A DNA stretch of 64,000 nt, from the NCBI GenBank assembly GCA_018292915.2, contig JACVVK020000015.1, forward strand, positions 3,157,001 through 3,221,000, read 5' to 3'. Position 1 is the stretch's first letter; each line of letters begins with the position of its first letter. A model generated the notes under the pieces. That model saw only the letters and a program-made list of their open reading frames with translations, did not search any database and was not told the DNA's origin. Made by a program: the position numbers and the translations under genes. Shown here piece after piece: positions 48,966 through 59,701 of the stretch. This stretch comes from Batillaria attramentaria (lineage: Eukaryota; Mollusca; Gastropoda; Batillariidae).

Positions 48966-50542
48966 CCAAAAACCCCATCCAACATACAAACAACAAAAAC
49001 AAAACCAAGACCCCCCCGCAAAAAAAAACCCCAAAAAAACCCAACCCAACCCAAACCAAACCAAGCCAAAACAAAACAAAACAAAACAACAAAAACTACA
49101 AACAACAAAAACTACAAAACAACAACAACAAAACAACAATAAATAAACAAACAAACACACAAAAACAGCAAAACAAAGAAAAGCTTTGATCAGTCCTACC
49201 TTGCGACAAGATCTTCATAGTCCGCATCTGCCATAGAAATAAGAGGTCCCGCCACCCGCCTGGTCCACCACACAGACAACCTCTCAATGACGTCACTACT
49301 GACGTCCCAAGGCGTGGTGCTGTCTGAAAGGTCATCATGACACAGGCACAGGTCAACAGGGTCAGCTGGCGCCTGAAGGTCAAGGCACTGGCACAGCTCC
49401 TGATAGAGAGAGAAAAGATGTATACTCTGTTTCAAAAGAAACGCAGAAAGCTCTGGCCTGAGCACCGAAACTTGAAATACACTGCATACAACAACAAAAT
49501 CTAGGATGATTCTAGTAGAGTATCCGTCCATGTACTACATCGCCCCCCCCCCCCTTCCCCCCTTTAGCATTATCAGTGAATGAGATGCATAGTACAAAAC
49601 AGGCCTCAATCTTATTCTTTACAAAATCTGACATAGCACGCTCTCCGGGAATCGGAATTACTTAGATGGTGGTGGATCTAAATCCCGATATATAAATTAT
49701 GTAGATCTCAAATTTCTGCTGAGCTGTTCCCAGTGCTTCCTTCTTTGAAATCACTATTCTGGTGGACAGAGAAAACTAAACACCAGTGCAGTTCACCCAC
49801 CCACACCCATCCACACACCCACTCCCACACCAACCTGTCTAACTTGATGGTGGGCGTCAAGTACACGCTGTAGCCGACACCGGGTGATGTTGGGCAGCAT
49901 AAGGGTTTTTCGCACCCTGGGTGGATTCTGCATGTCAGAAACCAGGTGAGTCAGAACTTTTTCAGCTTTGTCCAGCTGTTTCAACGCCGTTAGCACTCTT
50001 TTGGCCACCGAGTCATCCTGTTGCTGCTCCGTCAGACCTGAACAAGAAAAGTTGTCGCCAACAGCTTTGATTTCGGCAACGACCAGACCGTAGTGCTTGT
50101 GCATGATGAGAAGATCAAAGTCTCCTCTGTGTTTGTTCTCCTTCTTCAGGTCGATGGGTCTGGGCAACATACTGGCGGCTGCAGCGTAACACGGCTTGTT
50201 GAGATAGTCACCGAACAGCAGCTGCGATACGACCACCATAGGTTCGTCCTGTGTCTCTGCCAGCTTCTGAACACAGTGTAGGATGCGTTGTTGGGTTTGG
50301 TCTTCACGGGCCGTGCTCTTGTGTAAGGCTGGCGGGGAGTTAGCGGGCGGTTTCTCCAAAGGAGTCTGCGTCATGTCGACGTTTAGTCCGGCAAACTGCA
50401 CTGTCTGGTAGGGCACCCTGTTCATGTACACAGGGGGAACAAAGTAGGCACGCTTGTGGAGTCTGGGAAACCAATGGCGCACACACAGTCGCCATAGCAA
50501 CATGTCAGGATGTGGCGGTGACCCTTGACCTCCCTGAGCCAT
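44868..50542 (-). CDS. PD-(D/E)XK-like nuclease fused to SF1 helicase
   Basis: Six exons (50542-49835, 49399-49200, 48096-47790, 47014-46863, 46484-46132, 45289-44868) join in frame to 713 residues plus stop, all with GT-AG introns. The N-terminal part has a PD-(D/E)XK-type signature, GDFDLLIM (Asp141, Asp143) followed by VVAEIKA (Glu157, Lys159), as in NERD-like nucleases. The C-terminal half is a superfamily 1 helicase: Walker A GPPGTGKT (362-369) preceded by a Q-motif-like HPEQLDVL, Walker B LCLVADEVH (Asp452-Glu453), motif V-like GMERKVVVWL and motif VI-like LHAMSRATAQLIWV (Arg701). The likely action is ATP-driven movement on nucleic acid coupled to cleavage. I do not recognise a named vertebrate ortholog. 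The layout recalls bacterial nuclease-helicase defence proteins and, loosely, Schlafen proteins. An acceptor-like TTTACAG just upstream of the ATG suggests a 5' UTR exon. Catalytic assignment is by motif only. Confidence 0.8.
45528..45704 (+). mobile_element. tRNA-derived SINE
   Basis: The head has A box (GATAGCCGAATGGTAAAGC) and B box (GAGTTCGAATCCCGGC), then a body ending aaactcccaaacaccc. It closely matches the SINE at 4,380-4,555. Imperfect flanking repeats (cttcgggcactg and cttcgggtgctg) may be its target-site duplication. It lies in the intron between the last two nuclease-helicase exons. The tRNA-like part is not a functional tRNA gene. Confidence 0.78.
47395..47492. repeat. (GC)n(GT)n microsatellite
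   Basis: About nine GC units (47395-47412) followed by about 40 GT units with one CA interruption, in a nuclease-helicase intron. It is alternating purine-pyrimidine throughout. Confidence 0.95.
47583..47658. repeat. (CA)n microsatellite opposed to the (GT)n at 47,413
   Basis: About 38 CA units, 90 bp from the (GT)n tract and complementary to it on the same strand, in the same intron and about 130 bp from the exon at 47,790. Confidence 0.95.
48881..48964. repeat. (CA)n microsatellite
   Basis: About 42 CA units in a nuclease-helicase intron, followed by an A/C-rich low-complexity stretch (aaacc, aaaac, caacaa words) to about 49,180. The whole 48,870-49,180 region has no coding content. Confidence 0.95.
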
Positions 50543-50599
50543 GTTTGTCCGCACTCACCTGCTGTAAATCAAGCGTGTACATGACTAGAAACGCAGTAG

Positions 50600-50791
50600 C
50601 AGGGTTGCACATTTTCCACAGCTTCTAAGGACAAAGTGTCCTGGAAACAGCAAAGTGATAGGACACTGTCCTGGCCACTTAGTGGCAATAAAAATTTTAA
50701 CAGGACAAATGTCCGCTTGAGGTGGGAAAAATTGGACATTTGAAATTTTTATAGGCCAATGTCTTGGGACCGACTTAAATGTGCAACCCTG
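50600..50791. mobile_element. short hAT-like MITE (CAGGGTTGCACATTT ends)
   Basis: A 192-bp segment starting CAGGGTTGCACATTTT and ending AAATGTGCAACCCTG, giving a perfect 15-bp terminal inverted repeat. The inside has paired gtcct/aggac words. Flanks do not give a clean 8-bp duplication. CAGGG ends point to hAT. It sits just upstream of the nuclease-helicase start, within its likely promoter region. Confidence 0.75.
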
Positions 50792-51931
50792 CAGCAGATT
50801 AATACTGGAACTGATTCATTCGATTCTCGCTAAGGTCTTCCTTCCACAAATACCCTCAGGCTAATTTAACTCAAAATTGAACAGCATCTGGGAGTGAAAA
50901 TTAAGTATACTCAGTAGGGGATTGCTTACAATTTGGGATCGTCTTTACAAGAAGTCGGACACCGTCTCGATACCGGATCATACTCATACTAAGTGTGTCG
51001 AGTTAACTGCTCACGGGAAAATTCGATTAAAAAACAACAACAACCAAAAAACAACACCACTTGTCTAACCAATAAACTGACGCGCATGCATAACATGGTA
51101 GAAACCACTGAGCACTATATTATTTCATTATCATTACTTCCTTTTTTGTCACACCTGACATTTCAAGTTAACCAACTTAAAATTTCAGAGACATACATAA
51201 CGGATGAAAATTCCAAGTCACAGCGTTCGAGCGCCGCTGTAGCCGGTAGTGCGGGTTTGATCAGCCGTCGGGCGGCACACCGACATCCAACCCGCCGCTG
51301 TGAAGAGAAGCGTAAATTAATGTCTGCTCGGCCGGTGAGTAATATCATTATATTTGTGATTAGTAACCATCACATGTCACTGTCTCATGACGTCAGTCCC
51401 AACAGAAATATTACAGACATCCTTACCTTATCGTAACTAAAATCGAACACTGAGAGGAAAAGACCTGTAGTCAGTACAGGCTTCAGTCAATGCCGGCAGC
51501 AGCCGCCGGTCCGGCTCAGTATCCTCTGCCCGCTTCCGCACAAGTATAATGTCTTGAGTTCATTTGACCACTGGTTTCGTAGATACTGCTCTCAGAGTGA
51601 ACAAAGCTGACAGACTCTCAGTCGACAAATCCCTTTCATTGTTACGTGTAACGTGGCACAAAGTTTTGTGTGGAAGAGTTGATCCAGCATGCCCGTTTTA
51701 GTAACGGGAATTCCCGAAACCTAAATGCGAAACCGAACCAGTGCACATCAATGTACGGGAGAGAACTCTTCCTCTCAACGTAGCCCCGGTGGCCCACGGT
51801 CTTACGCTAGTAATCTTAAAAGTACAATGTACCGTGTTCAGTAGTATAGTAAGTAGTATAGTGTATACACGTAAAAGATGGACACATCACTGGGCCACCC
51901 CCGGGCCTAAACCGGCATCTGAGGAGAAGAG

Positions 51932-52568
51932 TTAAGGCTCGTTTCCATGCATCCGTTTTTGCTGACCGGCAAACCGCATCCGGCAAAACCGGCAAACCGG
52001 CAAACTAACGAACAAGTAAAGAAAAAGAACGGCTGTACCCATGTTCCGTTCCGTCAATCCGTTAATCCGTTTATCTGCCCGTTTAACATGTCCGGCAATG
52101 GCGAACGGTTGCTCTTCCGTTCCAAAGCAAAAACGGATTGCCGTGCCGGGTGATGGGAGATAATTCTCGGAGAAAACTCTGTGCTATATTCTCCCGCCAT
52201 TTTCATTTTTCAACATGAAGAATGGAAAATACGACGCCGGTGTCATAGAGAAACTTATTAATATTGTGAGGCAACACCCCATGTTGTATGATGCAGCCGA
52301 CGACAACTACAGCAACCAAAAACAAAACACCACCAAAACACCCTGCTGAACCACCCTTGATTGCACTGGCGCCATGCTTGCACACAAAAAAAAGGAAAAT
52401 ATGGCGGGAAATCTATTGCACCTCCCAGCTGACGAACAGAGAGGCTGGCGGTGTAAACGGTGAACATGGAAACAGACAGCCCGTCATACGGCAATCCGTT
52501 TTTCCAGCAAGTGACGGTTTGACGGATTGACGGATGTCTTTGCCGGTTACATGGAAACGGAACTTTAA
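51932..52568. mobile_element. Harbinger-like element with TTAA ends
   Basis: The left end (TTAAGGCTCGTTTCCATG) and the reverse-complemented right end (TTAAAGTTCCGTTTCCATG) are terminal inverted repeats. Both arms are filled with ccggcaa and tccgtt words in opposite orientation. The inside carries a fragment of a MADF-type protein. PIF/Harbinger transposons encode such Myb/MADF-like accessory proteins and use a TTA/TAA target. No DDE transposase is present, so this copy is non-autonomous. Confidence 0.65.
52215..52349 (+). pseudogene. MADF-domain fragment inside the Harbinger-like element
   Basis: A 44-codon frame whose first 35 residues look like the start of a MADF (Myb/SANT-like) DNA-binding domain: VIEKLINIVRQHPMLYD then DDNYSNQ. 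It then runs into A/C-rich sequence and a TGA, so it is truncated. Plausibly the remnant of the accessory DNA-binding protein of the parent transposon. Confidence 0.6.
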
Positions 52569-53758
52569 CCGCCGTGCCCGGCACTGACTGACATGAACCG
52601 GAAATCGGTGTGGCCGGCACTTGATAACTTGACTCTCTACCAGTCAGTGAGGGAGTTCAAGAATAAGCTAAAAATATTTGACGGGGGGAAGTCAGATATG
52701 ACGGGAGTCTAAAGATTTCACGACACCGACATGCACACTAGCTCGCGGCCTTACCACGGAGTGAGGTCCTCACTGCACAAAGACGGGCCAAACTTGAACT
52801 AGCGTACAGCCAGTTTTGCCCGGCCCAGCCGCGGTCAAGCCGGTTCAGTCTACACGTACCCCATTATCCCACAGTTCGAGTTCTTGAAAGAGTCCAGCTT
52901 GTTTTTATACTGAAAATCTAGTCTCTCATGCAGTATGGGCTTTCTTTAACCTACCCAGCTTCGAGATTTTTGATGAACATGTTTATCTTCTCGGAAACTG
53001 ATTCTTTTTTTTAACATCAGTCTTGTTTTACTGAATAGCTTTTTACCCTTTTAACGACATGGCTTAGCCGCGAATTAGTCTTTGTTGCTTGCGCGGCGTT
53101 ACTGAAGCTCTAAATAAGTAACTAACCTTATTATCAGACAGACATAGAGGCCAGGTCACAAAACGTTTTTGAATTGTTTGTTAACAGTTGTTGAGACCCA
53201 CTGACTGGGCCAGTCTTTCGAGAGCAAAGTTGGTGTAGTTTTACAATGAGTGTGCTTTCGGTTTCGTTTCAGTGCTGACTGAGGTTCCGGGTCGTCAGAC
53301 GGTCAGTGTCGCCATGTCATTGGTGTCTTATCAGTGCGGCATACTTCTCTCCGTTCATACTAAAAACTAAACTCAGTTTACATGTTACTCCCACCTCCAC
53401 CCCTCCTCACCCCCTTCAAGCCCCGCCCGTCTACCCGGCATCCACGGCCGCGCCGGGATGGGTTGGCCGGCTTGGCGCCAAAGTCACTCAGTGACAGGCT
53501 GAACCGACTGAAACACAGCTACATGTAAAATCATGTATTTGAGTGTCCAGTCCAGTCGCTGTTTACGTCAGTACTGACTTGCCTGCAGACATGCTTGTGC
53601 GTCAGCATTAGTAGAATCGATCAGTTGAATTACTAGTAATGCAATGGTTAAGTGACTCACTCCGTCAAGTTTTGCCGTGTTTGTGGGCTTTAGATGTCTA
53701 GAGAATAGATGCTCACCCTACCAAGAGACAGTCGCCGGAAAGACTTGAACATTCTAAG

Positions 53759-53759
<1 letters not shown>

Positions 53760-53851
<92 letters not shown>
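53760..53851. repeat. (CA)n microsatellite
   Basis: About 46 uninterrupted CA units, one of the longest pure dinucleotide tracts in the window. Confidence 0.95.
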
Positions 53852-53853
<2 letters not shown>

Positions 53854-54434
53854 GATAACACAGGAGTGTAGTGTTGCCTCTTTGTTTGTCAGTAGATCAA
53901 AAAGTTCTGCAACAAAATGCAACTACGTTTCTCTTTAGAATGTTTAAATAATTGGGTGTACAATCTGAAGCGAAATTGTTTTTAGCACAGAGTCAGTTCA
54001 GGATTGTCATTTTTATTTTCATGTCAGTGTGACACTGACCTCAGTGACTCGGTGTGTAGACAAACCTTGCTCAGTCATATGCTTAGCGGTATAGCAGGAC
54101 TTTAAAAAAACAAACAAAAAAACCCCAGATGATAGAAGTATTGCTATCTGTTATCAGCACACCGAAAATGATAATCCCTCATCAGTCGAGTGTACTATGT
54201 AGAGTCAGAGACAGACACGGGCATACTGACACAGTCGTCTATATATCTCTGGTACAATGTACCGGGAGAGATAAAAACAGTGAACTGTTATACTGATTAT
54301 GCGATCGATACCCGTCAGTATGAACTGAGTGAGTGAGTGAGTATTTAGGGCTTTTCGCTGCGCAAGTAACCGTTGCCTTTGGAAAGGCGTCAGTATTAGG
54401 AAAGAGCACAGAATCTGTGCAAGAATAACGCAGG

Positions 54435-54437
<3 letters not shown>

Positions 54438-54520
<83 letters not shown>
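54438..54520. repeat. (GT)n microsatellite
   Basis: About 41 GT units, roughly 190 bp upstream of the TRIM-NHR start codon and probably within an intron of its 5' UTR or the promoter region. Confidence 0.95.
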
Positions 54521-54521
<1 letters not shown>

Positions 54522-54709
54522 CGTCGCGCCAGAGAAGAATTTATTTTTAGTGTTTGTATTAAAAAATGACGAAACTGTGTGCCATTTACTGACCTTGTCA
54601 AACGGCGTTACATCCTTGACTGAAGATATCGCATGTTAGTACTAAACCTCATGACCATGTATTTAATGTAGATATCTACCCATTTGCCTGTTTCAGAAAC
54701 GAGAAAAAG

Positions 54710-56748
54710 ATGGCGACTGCCGCAGTATCAGCAGAACCCAGTGACATGGAGTGTCCAGTCTGTAACGAGCATTTCACTGAACCCAAAATCCTGCCCTGTG
54801 CTCACATCCTCTGTAAACACTGCCTGGTATCTTGGCTACGGTCTGAACCAAGCGCACAGTGTCCCATTTGTCGCTGTAAGATAGCTGATGGCGAGAAACC
54901 AGCCTCTAAAACGTCTGAAGACATCGCCAACGAGCTGCCCACCGACCTGGCCATGGCGGGTTTAGTCCACAGCTCACAGACACTCAGCAAGAGCCACGCG
55001 TGTTGTGTACACCCAGGTGTCGCTGCTTCATCCATCTGTCTGAACTGTAACGACATGCTGTGTCAGCCATGTGCCGCAGGCCACAAAAAGTTATCGATGT
55101 CACGTGATCACAAGGTCGAGGACCTGACGTCACTGACCCCAGAACGTCTGGCCGCCAGCATGCCTGCTACATGCTCCACACACCCAGACCAGACTTGCGA
55201 GTTCTTCTGTCGTACTCACAACACTGTCGTCTGCCAGTCTTGCGTCCTGCTAAAGCACCGAGCATGTCCAGAAGTAACGAAAGCGGAAGAGAAGGCACAG
55301 GAAGCACGTGCGGTACTTACTAAGTTGTCGGCCACGCTGAGAGCGAGAGAGTCGGCATTGGAGCAAGCCATCAGTCAGCTGGACCAAGAGTTGATACAGA
55401 CGGACAAAACAACACAGGAAAATCTGCAAGAGATAAACGATGCTTTCACCCGTCTGGAAAAGACCATGAAGCAGCACCGACAGCGTCTGACAGACCTCCA
55501 GCAGACCGAAAACTCGGACGCCAAGGGAGTCATCAACAAAAAGAAGGCGGTGTTCTTGGAGCGGCGTGGGAAGCTGACGTCACACCGATGTCTGGTTGAC
55601 CGTGTTGGAGAGACAGTTTCCTGTTCAGATCTGTTTGACATGACTACAACCCTTCAGGAGACAGTCAACGTCTTGGATACAGGAATCATCCTACCAGATG
55701 ATGTCCAGGCCTCTGGTTTAGCCACAGTGAAAATAAGCCACGAGGTGCTGTCTCACATAGAACGAAAATTTGCAGATTTACTTGAGAAGGTAAATGTCGT
55801 TTATGATGTTCCTGCTTCGAGCTTGGTAAGTTTTATGTGTGTAGACTGTAGATAGTGCACACTAAACTGAAAACAAACATAAGCTGGTTTATCACTTCCG
55901 CTGACTATGTATTTATTTAGGCAGAAAAAGAATGTTCTATACAGCAGAAAGCATACATTTATTAAAACAAACCGCAAAAACCCTGAGGTACATGTATAAA
56001 GAACTCTGTCTGTCTCAGTGTCTGTCTGTCTCTCTGTTTCGCTCTTTCTCTCTGTCTGTCTGATTCTCTCACTCTGTGATATTTCACTTGATATGGCTTT
56101 CCTCACCCCGCTTTCAAAAACCAACTATAAAAAAACAAAGAAATCGTTGGGATATACTTCAGTGTGGTTGCTACTTGTAATCTCAGTTATGACGCGATGC
56201 ACCCAAAATTGTGGTGTAGATTTTTGAACCTCGAAACGTATGCATAGACAATAAGATCCTGAAGATCCCCGTTTATTTGTTTAGCCAAGGCCGGTTTTTC
56301 GCTTCCACGCGAACCATGGTGTAAACATCAAGCTGAGTAACAACCAGCAGACGGCGGAGAGTGTGCAGAGGGTGCGTAGTGGTTGTGACGGGATTGTTGT
56401 GTCGTGTGATACCATGGAGACCAACTATCTGTATGAGGTACTGGAAATACTTACTTCTGAGAAATGCGCCCACACTGTCTGTTTTTAAGAGCAATCTTAA
56501 AGCGTTCCTCTTTTGTAAAGCTTTCCAGTAATTTCCCGTGTCAGCAACTAGTCAGTTTCACCAGTGTATGTCTGTCCACTGTTTGTAAAATGTGCGTGAG
56601 TGTCGGTAAGTGATAGGCGCATTGAGTTTATACCAAAGAAATGCGCCCTACAAATGCCATTTATTATTATTATTATTTTGTTTTTTTTCCCATTCTTTCG
56701 TTGACAGAGCCAAGACGCAACTAGCAGAACTAAATATAACTTGTGTTG

Positions 56749-56828
<80 letters not shown>

Positions 56829-57238
56829 GTAGTGGTGGATCAGGCAAAAGGGAAACGCTGCTGTATGTTGCTGGGTGTTTGTGTTGATGATGTAGCCAAC
56901 GTCAGGATTCCCTCTACTAGTGGAGGATGGCAGTCTGCTGTTGCCATTTCCAGTACTAACGTCAAAGCCCGCGGCACGGTTAGTGCAGGATTTCTTGTTT
57001 AACTGGGTTACAGCAGTCTGGTTCTCATAAGCTTACTCGGGTAATAATAGTGTAGATACAATGCTGTATACACGTAAATAATTATTGTGATGTTTCCAGT
57101 TATAGCGGCCGTGATAATGTATTCATTAGCTGTCTGACGAGCTCTTTCACAAGGTGTTTTAGTCATTTATTTTTACTACTGTTATTACTAGTGTGTTTTT
57201 AAAAAAATGTAATTCATTTACTCTGGTGCTGCTGCAGC

Positions 57239-57324
<86 letters not shown>

Positions 57325-58979
57325 TAAGCCCAGACTCCTTGTGTGGTATCATGTGATTATTCGTTTACTTGTCGGTGAAGCCGGAGACAAATTTCCTCAG
57401 TGTTATGGACAATAACGTTATCTGTATATTGAATAGTGTATACTTAATGCGTCCTTCAAACAAAATGATTATAAAAAAATGATAACTGTTTGCGATTTGT
57501 ACACTGCATGGTATGTCTGTGCACGAGTATGTTAGACTTGTGCTGCAACTGTACTTACCAAAAAAACCCTGCGCGACTGACAACAATCGTGCATTGCAGA
57601 TGGGACAGCTTCAGACATTCAACAGCGTGGGAAAAGAACTGGACAATGTACGTGTCGGGAGTCGTGTCGGGGTGCTGATTGACGCCGCCAGGTGTCTCCA
57701 CTTGTATATTGACGGAGTTGATCGGAGAGTTGCCGCCCTTGGTGTGCCGCAGACATGTTATGCATTTTTTCATGTGTTTGACGATTGTGAGAAGGTTAGT
57801 CTCTTCATAGTATTACAAATCACACCCACACAGAGAAACAAGAAGAGACAAATTTTCGTCACGCTCTGTGGAAATCTCATGTCTGCAAGTGAAAATTTCA
57901 GCACGTCTTATAGTTCTGATACCTCTTTAACATTATCAGTATTACTTTCAGGCGTGCTAGTTTCTCAGGTCTAGCACCTTTTTCGGTCAGGTTTTTGAAA
58001 ATTTCTCTAGAGGGAGAATCCAGTTTCTGTGAAAAAAAACCAAACCGATGTAGGTTTTACTGCGCGCCCGATCCATCTTTTTCTTTTGCTCATACGGACG
58101 GGAAGCGCTGTTGTATGGCTACACTCATCCCTGTACCGGGTCCGCGGTTCTCTTGGTCCCTGCGACGACGCCCAAATCGGGCTAACCGAGCTAAGAGATA
58201 CCTAAGAAGGAAAAAAAAAAAAATACTCGGTGACAAGGAAAGTGGACAGTTGCGAACAACTTTGAGGTCCCCGTGTTGTTTCACAATGTGCACAGAAGCG
58301 GTGAAAATTGTCGCATTCACCAGCACAGCACATTTTGAGATTTTAGAGATTTTGTTTAGAGACTATTGCCTGCATGAGTTCTCACCCGTGCATACACAGA
58401 CCCGCAGCATGCATGCATTTTTTGTGGCAGCATTGTGCTCTGCCACAAAAAATGCGTGTTTGTTTCGGCACGGGAGACACTGACGCCACTGGTCGCCCTT
58501 GCTGGGGCGTCTTCGGCGGTACGCCAGCAGTCGTGGCTTCGCCACTCCTTCCCTGGACTTTCAGGATTTTGAAAATTTGTTGGTGTGGAAGTATTTGCAA
58601 ACTGAAGGGATTCTTTGTTGATGTGAAACGCATTCTGAATGATTTCATTTTTCACCATTAAGAGCCACAGATTTCAAACAGGCTGACAGACGCACACACT
58701 GAGGTGAAATGACTTCATGGATTTTTAGCGACAATGATTATCAGACTTATATTAGTTAGTTTACTTCCTGCATCGTGCTGTTACTGACAGACTCATGACA
58801 GAAACAGTCAGATCAGAGAATTTCTGTTAGAAGGTGTTTGAACACAGCAACTGACTTTTTTTGGCGGTTGGTCAGCGCATTCTCTTTTTATGAAGTTAGA
58901 AGTTGTATCCTCATTTTCCTTCTCCGACCTTTCTCCTTCTTCTTAGGTGACTGCGCTGCCCCCGACATCTATCCAGTAG
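54710..58979 (+). CDS. RING/B-box/coiled-coil protein with NHR domain (copy A)
   Basis: Five exons (54710-55825, 56285-56437, 56829-56978, 57600-57794, 58947-58979) join in frame to 548 residues. A C3HC4 RING is complete (Cys15, Cys18, Cys30, His32, Cys35, Cys38, Cys51, Cys54), so E3 ubiquitin ligase activity is expected. Two B-box-like Cys/His clusters follow (about 97-140 and 153-190), then a coiled coil to about 290. The last four exons (373-548) encode a Neuralized homology repeat: FRFHANHGVNIKLSNNQQTA, a variable middle, then VRVGSRVGVLIDAARCLHLY and IDGVDRRVAALGVP. Vertebrate TRIM proteins usually end in SPRY or NHL rather than NHR. The NHR is a SPRY-like beta-sandwich, so a ligand-sensing role is plausible by analogy. 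An acceptor 13 nt before the ATG indicates a 5' UTR exon. A nearly identical copy starts at 61,563. Partner and pathway are unknown. Confidence 0.88.
56752..56826. repeat. (GT)n microsatellite abutting a TRIM-NHR splice acceptor
   Basis: About 37 GT units run straight into the cag acceptor of the exon starting at 56,829, so the usual pyrimidine tract is replaced by a GT repeat. A length change here could affect splicing. Confidence 0.93.
57241..57320. repeat. (GA)n microsatellite
   Basis: About 40 pure GA units in the intron before the 57,600 exon. Purine-only on this strand, so a triplex-forming candidate. Confidence 0.95.
58415..58455. repeat. perfect 16-bp hairpin in TRIM-NHR intron 4
   Basis: Arms gcattttttgtggcag (58415-58430) and ctgccacaaaaaatgc (58440-58455) are perfect reverse complements with a 9-base loop. 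Partial pairing continues outward. A second weaker pair (gctggggcgt/acgccagc) follows at about 58,501-58,530. Likely the core of a small foldback element. Confidence 0.65.
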
Positions 58980-59157
58980 ATGGCGCTGCAAGTGACGGTC
59001 AAGTGATTGGTCTTCCACGTTTTTGTGTTGGATCAACTGTCGGCCATTGGTCCCAGACACCAGACAAACACTCAGCTAGGACAGTTGATTTGTTGACAGT
59101 TGACAGTTGAACACTACATCACAGTTACACTTACAGTCTGGTGTCCTTGCCCTTCGT

Positions 59158-59268
59158 ACATCCGAGAAGGTCAAGGATATTTCATCATGAGTACATAAGA
59201 GTAGGTAATATTCGTTATGGATCCGGAGTCCTGCAACATTCATTCCTCCACTGAAGAATATTTTACAT
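59158..59268 (+). repeat. 110-bp direct repeat, copy 1
   Basis: Matches 59,862-59,973 with only a few differences. The shared phrases include gagaaggtcaaggatatttc, taagagtaggtaatattcg and cactgaagaatatttt. The second copy abuts the end of a LINE fragment. Confidence 0.85.
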
Positions 59269-59476
59269 CACGGTCAGTCAGTGTCGTAGTGCACAGTAAA
59301 CAAGGAGGAATGGACACATCCCATCAAGTTGTTTCTCCGAAAATCATTCTATTTCGACTGTTTCGTTGATATTGCCGGTGTTTTTTTTTCCTCTTTATTT
59401 TTCTTTCTCTCTTTAAATCTGTCAGACCTACCAAAGATTCGCTTCACTATAGAGGATCCAGAATCAAGACAACAAG

Positions 59477-59539
59477 GCTGCTGCGCGCAGTGAAATCTGC
59501 TCCATCCCATAACGTTGTTCATCTATAGAGAAACAACTT
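59477..59539 (-). repeat. foldback-type repeat, inverted relative to 63,344
   Basis: On the minus strand it reads aagttgtttctctataga, then gatggagcagatttcactgc and gcgcagcagc. The same sequence with a few changes is on the plus strand at 63,344-63,407, so this is a dispersed repeat present in both orientations. Confidence 0.7.
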
Positions 59540-59701
59540 AAAAAGGGAAACTCGAAAAGACTGTTGAACAATACTACTGTCTTGTAGATAGTCAGCTGTG
59601 TGATGAAGCTTTGGGTTTGTTGTTGTTGTTGTTGTTATTTTGTTTTTCAAGTAGATCGAGAGATTCCTGGTCAGGATGCTCTGATGCTCTAAGTCTGTGT
59701 T

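Larger units (their letters stand above)
50543..54709. other. intergenic region with transposon relics
   Basis: Between the divergent nuclease-helicase and TRIM-NHR genes. It holds a hAT-like MITE (50,600-50,791), a Harbinger-like element with a MADF fragment (51,932-52,568), two long microsatellites (53,760-53,851 and 54,438-54,520) and a dispersed repeat fragment (54,327-54,380). An acceptor, cctgtttcag, ends at 54,697, so the TRIM-NHR gene probably has an untranslated upstream exon here. No further coding exon is supported. Confidence 0.55.
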
